Of a stretch of DNA of 64,000 nt, positions 50,501 through 59,500 are shown in pieces. Source of the DNA: Mermis nigrescens (Eukaryota; Nematoda; Enoplea; Mermithida; Mermithidae). Position numbers and translations under genes: made by a program. The notes below the pieces were generated by a model. That model worked only from the letters and a program-made list of their open reading frames with translations, was not told the DNA's origin and searched no databases. Position 1 is the first letter of the stretch; every line of letters begins with the position of its first letter. The stretch covers positions 310,001-374,000 of the forward strand of contig JAVLUZ010000143.1 of assembly GCA_036768485.1 (NCBI GenBank). Direction: 5' to 3'.

Positions 50501-53500
50501 TAAAAAGTTGAACAATCTGGGCATTACCCTTGCTCTGTTGCATAAGATCATTGAAAATCAAAAGTTGTGGCACATGACTGAATTGTTTCAAGTAATTAAA
50601 ATCAGGAAGCCCTTCTATAAATAAAATATCATTTAATTTTTTATAAAGAGGCTGATTTTCTGCAAAGCACCACCAAATCTTTTTGATTTTAATATCAGTC
50701 AAGTGTGCTCTTTTTTCAAATAATCGCGTGACAAATGTTGTTTTGCCAGACTTAGTTGGTCCTGAAACAAGGCAGGTGAAAGGATGTTGGAACATCATGG
50801 TTATAGGTATAAATATAAGTTTATCATGAAGTATTTAAAGAAAATGGTAACTATACAGAACATTGTGCTGACTACAGCACTACCAAATATGCTGAATCTA
50901 GATGATATCTACCCTAAATTGCCAAATACTGCGCAATACAATCGCTCAAATTTCTAGGCATCATATTTCGATTACCTCAGGCAACATTGCTGATTTTCAA
51001 GTCGGGTAAAATTGTATGTGTTGGAGCTAAAACTACGCAAGAAGGCGAAAATACGATAAAGACATTCATTTATATACTGAAGATGGAGAATTCCATGTTG
51101 AAAATAAAGCCAGTGCTGTTTGTTGGCTCAGCTAACTTGGGATATCGCATTGATCTTTGTAAGTTTTATGAGCTGGTGAAAAGGAAATGCATGTATGAAG
51201 TAGAATTATTTCCCGGATTAGTATACAAATTTAGAACAGTGACCTTTTTACTCTTTACAAGTGGGAAAATGATTCTCACAGGTGCAAAACACAAGCATGA
51301 GTTGCATATAGCATATAAAATAGTTTCAACAATGCTTGAGAAATGCAACTTAGATATGTAATATTCCAAATTTTACAAAACAATTTCCAAACTTTACAAA
51401 AAATATTCCAAACTTTACAAAAAATATTCCAAATTTTACAAAAAATATTCCAAACTTTGCAAAAGTACTACGCTTAAGCACGTAAAATTAATTCCAAACT
51501 TTACAAAAAATATTCCAAATTTTACAAAAAAATTTCCAAACTTTACAAAAAATATTCCAAACTTTACAAAAAATATTGTAAAGTGTAAAAATCTGGCCTT
51601 TAGATGTTTACAACTTTATCAGGTTTGAGACCCAGGAATCAAACTTTTCTGGGTACCCTCGCCAGCGCACTAAATAATCAGTTTTATTGCCTTTCTTACG
51701 CGTTTTCAAAATCTTTTCAACAATAAACAAGTCATCTGAGGATATATCAATTTTTTGCAGTTCAGGTTCGTAAAAAATACCCTCAACTTTTTCGCCCATT
51801 TGGTCTTCTAAAACGTAAATGGGCGGTGTGCGAGCAAACCTCTCCTTAATTATGAAAAACTCCTCTGTGCAGTTGGGCCAAAATCCTTTCTCAAAAGCGC
51901 GCTTAACTTTACTCAGTCGGACTTTATCACCAATATTAAATTTAAAAACAACGTTCTGTTTATCAATCCTAAATGCTTTATTTAAAGTTTCTGTCTCATT
52001 TTTAAGTGTATAGTGCTCGCCACGAATGCTGACGCTCTAATATGCTTCACAGGATGATAGAACTTGTTAAAGGATATATGTTTAACACGTCGGTCATGCG
52101 TGGGCGGAAACAGGACCGACGTGTCAAAGATATATCCAATAACAAGCTCTATCATCATCTAAAGCATGTTAGAACGTCAACTTTCGTGGCGAGTAGTGTA
52201 ACATTAGCTGGCGAGGTACCTATCGTACGATGCTTGGAGTGATTATAGTTTTTCATCAAGTTGGGTAATACGTCAATAAATTTATATGAATTGCTCTTGG
52301 TGAAGTACCGCCACATACGTTCTTTAAGCGTGCGATTAAAACGTTCAACTACGCTAGCCTCCATTTCGCTTTTAGTTGTGAAAAGATTGATAGATTCAGA
52401 TTTAAGAAATTTTTGAAATTCTTTGTTTGTAAATTCGGTCCCTACGTCTGTTTGCAGCTTGTACGGTTTTCGATTTGATGAATGCAAAATGCTTTGAAAA
52501 GCGGTCAGAACATCTTTTGAACTTTTAGATTTCAAAGGGATGGACCATGCGTATTTTGAAAATATGTCTATGCAATCCAAGAGATACTTAAAATTATCAT
52601 TAAACTTGCTTAAGGACTGCAGATCTACAATATCACATTGCCATTGCTCATCAATGTTACTTACTAACACTTTATTTCGAGAATATCTCTTGAGGGCGGG
52701 TTTGTGTAACGTGTAGGTGGGCTGCTTTTCCAACCATTGTTTCACGTAGGACCGGTCTATTTTTGGCTTTACTTTTTTAGCCCTCTCATATAGCTGTTCC
52801 ATGCTACTATATCCCGTTTTAGGGTCGTAATATATGTGCTTTAACGCTTTTTCCATTTTTTAAACATTTTATAACAGTCCATCTATTTATTAACATCATT
52901 CTGTCTATAAATAACAATTAATAAGTATGTAGTTTTAATTCGAAAATGGAGCAGTACTTTGAAGTACATGAGCTCCCACACATTTCTGTTCGTAGGTTTA
53001 GGACAACCGCTAAGGCATTTTTGTTGCGTTTCAAGAAATGCCCTAATCTCTTTGAGATTTTCGAACAGATTTTTGAAAAAGCTATTAACCTGATGTTGCG
53101 TGGCTGTCCTTATGACAGTATGGTAGGCATTGAAATTAGACAGCCAAGCCTCTATACGCCTGTGTTAGTACCATTCACTCAACGTCAATACATAAATGCT
53201 GACAAGGTTTTGAGTATTATAGAAAAGGTGGCTCAGTCCCAAAAAGACTTTTGTTTAAGTGAAGACTTGACTTTCAAAGTAGTTCTGGTGGACAAAAAAC
53301 CCCAAATGGGTACCGGTTATGACTTTGAAGTAGGTGACTTTTGCAAAAATGGTGGGGCATATATTAAAATCACATCAAACGATAATTTATCATTAGCCAG
53401 AGCTGTTGTAACAGGTATAGCAAAGCCAGACAACTGCCCTAAGTGTGGGAATCTGTTCGGAAAGGTGACAAAGGATGGCACACTCTGCAAAAGCAACTTG

Positions 53501-56500
53501 CATTAGAGCTGATGCACAAAGCTGATCTAAGCATTAATGACGAGAAATATGGACTTGAAGCTGTAGACAAAATTCAAAAGAGTCTGGTGCCAGACTACCA
53601 AATAAAAGTTTATAATGGCAATATTTTGTACTTTCAAGGGCCTGAGGCTGAGAAAGTAATTCACTTGCACGCTGCTAATAATCATTATGATCTAATAACA
53701 AAAATGCCTGAGAAGCCCTAGGCTTGGCTGGCATCAATGCTGTAAGCAAATTGCTTCGCCAATGCGCTAGCAGGTTATTAGTGGTGGGCAACCACCATTT
53801 TTTACACACACACACATGATGCCTCTGAGAGGCGCTAATTTTTTTGGTTTTTTTATTTTTCAATTCAATCAAATCGTTTATAATACACGACTAACTCGCT
53901 CGTTTAGGCAATTTTCATACATGCTTTCCCATGTATTTTTGCCATTTTGATCGAAGTCTTGCCATAAATCTAAAATAGGCTCGATTTCACGATTTATTAG
54001 GCATCGTTTCACATAAAGCGCAAAATTCCAAAATGCTTTCCAATTATCGAGGCTTTTGCGATTTTCTTTGTATTCTTCAGAAAGCAAACTCCAAAAGCAG
54101 GAGCCAATGCTTTGTACATCGTGAGAAGTGATGTACCTTGTACTGGCTTTATCAGCCAACTTGGTCACAAAATGATTAAAAGTTAATTCACCTTGAGAAC
54201 TCATTTTGTAGATAATTTTTGTCAGATATCGCTCATATTTATAACTTTACAAGCCATTTTTCGCTTCTTCAACCTGTTGAGCAATATGTTTTTAATGACC
54301 ATGTTCCCAGCCTCCTGGGATGCCCTATTATATTCACAACATCTTGGGCACATTTGAACATTGAAATACCATTTTCCTGAATTTGTTTCAAAAACGTCTT
54401 TTTCAGACGAATTTTTTTGACAAAAATGACATAAATGTATCATGAGAGGGTACATGGGACGCTCCAGATTCCTCCCACATAACTCAATAGGCGGTCGTAT
54501 TGTCCGCCCATAAGGTTTCTTTTCCTCATCCGTGAAAGGACGTTTTTTCAGTTCGATAATTTCCTCCATTTTGAAGTTTTAAATTAATGAAAGAATTATT
54601 AGTATTTATAGATTTTGCAAGTCCAAAACGGCTTGGAAATTGGGGGTTGAACTTCTAGTCTAGAGCGGCGGTCTACCCCTTGAATGATTAAGATGCAGTA
54701 GACCGTGGACCTAGACTATAAATAAATATTTCATCACATGCACTTAAAATGGAAATAGGTTGCCAACGCGCTGATATTACCAGCTGCAAAAAATGCTTCA
54801 TCAATGCGCTTATTACGCACACTGTTTCGCCAATTTTTTAATCGTGTAGGTATGCACCTTACAATATGTATGTTAATTCATTGGTTTGCTCAGCTTCCCC
54901 TTCCCCCATGCCTCATTATTGCGCCCTGAGAGAAAAGCCAGGGTGCAAGCCAGGGCGCTTATCCGCCTATGCTATAACACAGGAGAGGCTACTTCTCTAC
55001 GATCGGGTGGGCGGAGCCTATAACACAAAACATAGCCGAATATACTTTGTGTTGCACGCTAGGGACGCAGCTTTGCGGGCTAGGGAACCATGCTATACTA
55101 CTCATGCATACATACATACATACATACATACATACATACATACATACATAAACATACATAAATACATACATACATGTTAAATATGCTGTATAAAATACTT
55201 ACGATCGGGATTGAACTGCACTGCTTGACAATAAATTACCAAGTTTGACAACTCGCTAGCAATTTTCAGGCATTTTTCGCGATGCTTCAACTGTATAGCC
55301 TGGGATAAGAAGTAGTTCTAAACGGCGAGTGAGAAAAAGCAGAGGTTGCTACCGAACAAAAGCGCCAGGTTTGGGGTCTAGGCATAGATCAGAGTGGGTC
55401 AGCGAGACAGCTTTTTTAAGCCAAAATGGCCTCAAAAACTCGTGCAAATGGTGAAATAGTGTAAAAACTATTTTAATCCAATGTCTTTGCTCATTTCCAA
55501 ACACTTATGCGAAAGTTTCTGATTATTTTCAAACACTTTGCGTTATGGGAGTCTAGACTTCCATATCCTCCCCACGTGCAAGTCTGGTATGAACCTTAAA
55601 AACTACAACAAAATCAGCAATTTACATACTAAGAATTGCTTTGTTTTCTAACCGATATTAAATGTCAAAAAATTTGTGCTCTGCGCAGGTCGCAGACCAC
55701 TGACTTTTTGGCCCTTTACCGACCATTGAAAATTTTGGGACCAAATACATCCCATAAGTTGGGCCCAGTTCATGTACGATTACAAACATATGAGTAGAAG
55801 CTCAAATTTTTTCAGGCTAGAACGCGTCGCTTATCGCCGACGAAGTTTTTCAATATTCCCTAACACACGACGTTAAAAATTGTGAAAGCTTCATCGTCAA
55901 AATGCGTTTATCCAGTATGCTTGATTAGTTATATATAAGAAAAAATTAACAACTATCCTAAAAAGCTATTAGCCGCGAAAACCTGCGATACCATACATGA
56001 GTATAGGATGAGAAAAGGGTATTACTCCCCCCGAGCCATTTCGGCCCACAAAAAATTACTATATAGCTTTTTTAGGCTCAGAAAACTAGCTAAATAGCTT
56101 TGTTTGGACTCAAAAACATACCATGTGAGTCCAGAAATGATACGCAGAAGGATTTATATTTGCTATCTCCGACTCTTAAAAGGGTTGCACACCTATGTGA
56201 GACCCATATGAACCCTCAATTTTAGCAGAGGTGACATTCATACGTATGCACATTAACATACATTGGAAGATTTACGACGAGAATCTCCTGCCAGTACACT
56301 GATCAACTAAGCCCGTTCCACAGTATATACAAAGTACTCAATTTATTCAGCGAATCCTGCATAATTTGACATTGAGACTGTTCCTTTAGTGCTTAGAAGC
56401 AAAAAAGGAATCAGATCAACCCACAATATGATCACTTTAAAATGCATGATAGAAAGATAATATATGGCGATGTCTTTCACTTACTCTTTAAATTTCCATC

Positions 56501-59500
56501 ACCTAATTGATATTGATAGCGCATGCAATATGTATAGCAAACAATATAAAATCAAGTCTACCTTATCGTTCGCTCCTCTAATCGTCTCCTGTAAAGCGTT
56601 GACCCAGTCCATAAAATCTTCCCTTGAGTCGCTGGCTATGATGCACTCATGTATGTCCGGATGTGACAATCCATGCACTAACTTTAGGACATTTTCCTTG
56701 TCGGCAACGTCCAATATTTCTATATATAGAAATTACTGTACTTGGCAAACCATAAGAAAACTTAAATCGACTATGCAACGCAAGCATGTACAAACAGTGC
56801 CGCTCAAAAGTTCAGGCACCCCTACAGTGTACATAACGTTGTATTGTTTTAGCGATCTAGTACAATCTTAACCGGTTGTCAACGTGTGCGATTAGCTCCT
56901 TGGTATTTTCTTAGGTGGATAATCGAATTATTATATTTATTTCGTGTTCCAATAAATTCATTGTGCGTAAAACAGCAAAAAATGTATATATTTCTGACAA
57001 AAATTGCTGCATTTTTATTCATGTTCAGTCAATTAAATCGGCTTATGAGAAATTATGGATGAATCAAAATTTAATTAGTTTGCACCGAAGTCAATAATTG
57101 CTGTCCCTCAGCGACCCGGCAAAGATACAAATAATGTTTGGGTATGGAGGAGGCTGACCCATTTTAATACAGGGTGCTTTCAATGCGCTGATGATATGAA
57201 ACGTTTGGTTCCCGTCCTTAATAAGGTATCCCAAATTTACTGCAAATCACTTACTTTAATTTCCTAGAAGAACATTTAATAAAGTATTAAGTCTACAGCG
57301 CTCAGCAGGAGTCAATAAAAAATGGATTTCACTATGAGAAAACAATTTAAAAATGAAGCAGTGCATAGTGTCAATGAAACTTTTTATTTAAAAATGAAGC
57401 CATTAGTTGACACGTGATTCCAATCAAATGTCTAAAATCTGATTGAAATTTTATGGTGTATTATGAAATATGTAGATACTCATTAAACAAAACTTTCATC
57501 CAAAATTAAAAAGAATTCATGAAATCAAAGCTGATGAATATTTGAAGTCCATTGAACGTGAATAACTTGAAGAAATAGCGTATTTTGTGTGTTTGTTTTT
57601 CCAGGCTACTGTTGGTACAAAAGGTGGTCCTACTAGTTTTTAAATTATGTAAATGCATGAAATTACGTCCAGAATTCAAATAAAAGTCACTTCAAGTGTG
57701 TCAAGTTCGTTTTATTCCTATTAGTGCAGAAAAATAGTCAATAAATGCCAAAATGCGATTTGGCGAAGGGATGCTCAAACTTTTGAGCGGCACTGTACAT
57801 ATGTACGTACTTGCATAGCTTCATGTAATTTAAATTATGTACATTCTTGTAGAATAGGACGATAATTGTAATTCACCGATTTATTCAAGCGAATCTGCAT
57901 CAGTCACAAAATACAGCCATTATCGAGCTATTTCAGCGATCCAAAAGAGCTAGCAAAGCGACATGTCAAAAATGCATATGATTGCGTGAATTGAGAATTC
58001 TCTAATAATTTCACAACATGATAATTTCAAAAATTAATATTATTCATGTTCAATTGATTCGCATGAATTATCGATTTAACGTCATGTATCTACACACATG
58101 TAGTCTAAATTAAGAATTTAATACATAATTAGTGTGGAATTGATAATATCAAGGCTATTATTTAGTGTTCTAATGTCGTACACCGAAAAAAATTCGCAGA
58201 AGCCGAATAACGATTTCTTAAGTTCAATATATGCAATCAGATGAAATCAAAAACAATAAATAATCGTGCAAGTCTGGTAGTCTTGACACTTTGAGAGCAA
58301 TTTAAATTTGCTCACCTACGCGTGATCTTGTCAGATCGATCCAACCAGATCCAAGTCCTTCCCCAGTAAGGCCGTCCGTAATATTTTGAAGCAACGGTTC
58401 AACATGATCAAGAGGAATCAATCCTTGGCGCCCCTTGTAAACCCCTTTCCACCTGTAATACACTTGTGAAAAGCACCTCAGGTTGAAGCGAAAGTTTTAG
58501 ATCAGTGATATCCTGAATCTCAGTTCCGAGAAGGATTAGAGTGCCATGAACATACCTGGGCGTCGAGGGCTTTGGGGATATGTACCCCCCCAGAAACCGA
58601 AATACCCCCCAGAATTCAATTTTTAAAATTTTTTTCGTTTTTTTCTCAATTTTTTGATGCCAATGGATAGTGCTCAATGAGAAACATTGAAAAATTGTGA
58701 TTTTTCGCCATACCACCATTTTTAAGGCCATTTTTGACCTTTGAACAAAATTTTGCAGCCCACCCCCCAATTTTAGTAGCGCCCACCTATAGCCATGGAC
58801 CGCCGCTGGACTGAAGGTATACTAGTATTTTCGCTGAGGAAAATAGACTTTCAGCAAACTGGCGAGTTAGCTGACGATTGCACTTGGCTTTCTCTGGGTT
58901 TACGGTTTACGAATTTTTATGGTTTAGGGTTTTTGAATTTTTCCATTTCCATTTTTTGCCTTTCTCCATGATCATTTTTTACATATTTTTCATTTCCCGT
59001 CGTTGATTTCTATTGCCGTTTTTCACAACATTTCCATACAGTCGGAATACAGCGCAGCAAAGCTCATCAACTGTTATATACAAAGGAGGCATAAACCCCG
59101 GCAAATGTCAGTAAACCAACCAGCAAGCATTATTTGCTAGTATGAGAAGATTTGCTGCGGTTTATTTCTACAGTTTTATGTATTTGATGCGCTCTGCGGC
59201 GCTATATACAATCCTATGTGGATGGCTACAACAAATTGCTAAGCTTTGCTAGGCGCGATACTTACGAACTTAGCCAATTTGCTAACGGCTAATTTTCCGT
59301 GGACAGTAAGCAAAAAAACATAAGTTTAAATTATTAATTAAACTCAATTTTCAGATTCAACGACAGAACGCAAAAGATTCTGAAAACATGCCTGGAAAAC
59401 TTCTTTTATGGCCAGAGACAAATTATTTCTTAAAAACTTAGATTTACGATATACTCGTCTTGTACTCGCACCTACATGTCAAGAACCATAACTATAGTCT

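Larger units (their letters stand above)
45315..55102 (-). mobile_element. Polinton/Maverick (adintovirus-like) element, 9,788 bp, decayed
   Basis: Perfect outer ends AGTAGTATAGC...GCTATACTACT, about 355-bp terminal inverted repeats and a 6-bp duplication define it. Gene set: integrase with chromodomain, packaging ATPase, adenain-like protease, double-jelly-roll major capsid, penton-like, pVI-like and two further virion-type proteins, N-terminal part of polymerase B, plus a TBP gene and small accessory ORFs. Full Polintons are usually 15-20 kb; this one lacks the exonuclease and polymerase domains. Most genes lie on the minus strand, the same strand as the host PLC-gamma gene whose intron it occupies; polymerase and TBP genes lie on the plus strand. 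The perfect duplication and near-identical TIRs suggest a fairly young insertion despite several frameshifts. Confidence 0.95.

Noticed and set aside
56499..56714. Stand-alone 71-aa gene
   Set aside because: It is the split-PH exon of PLC-gamma read through its donor into the intron.
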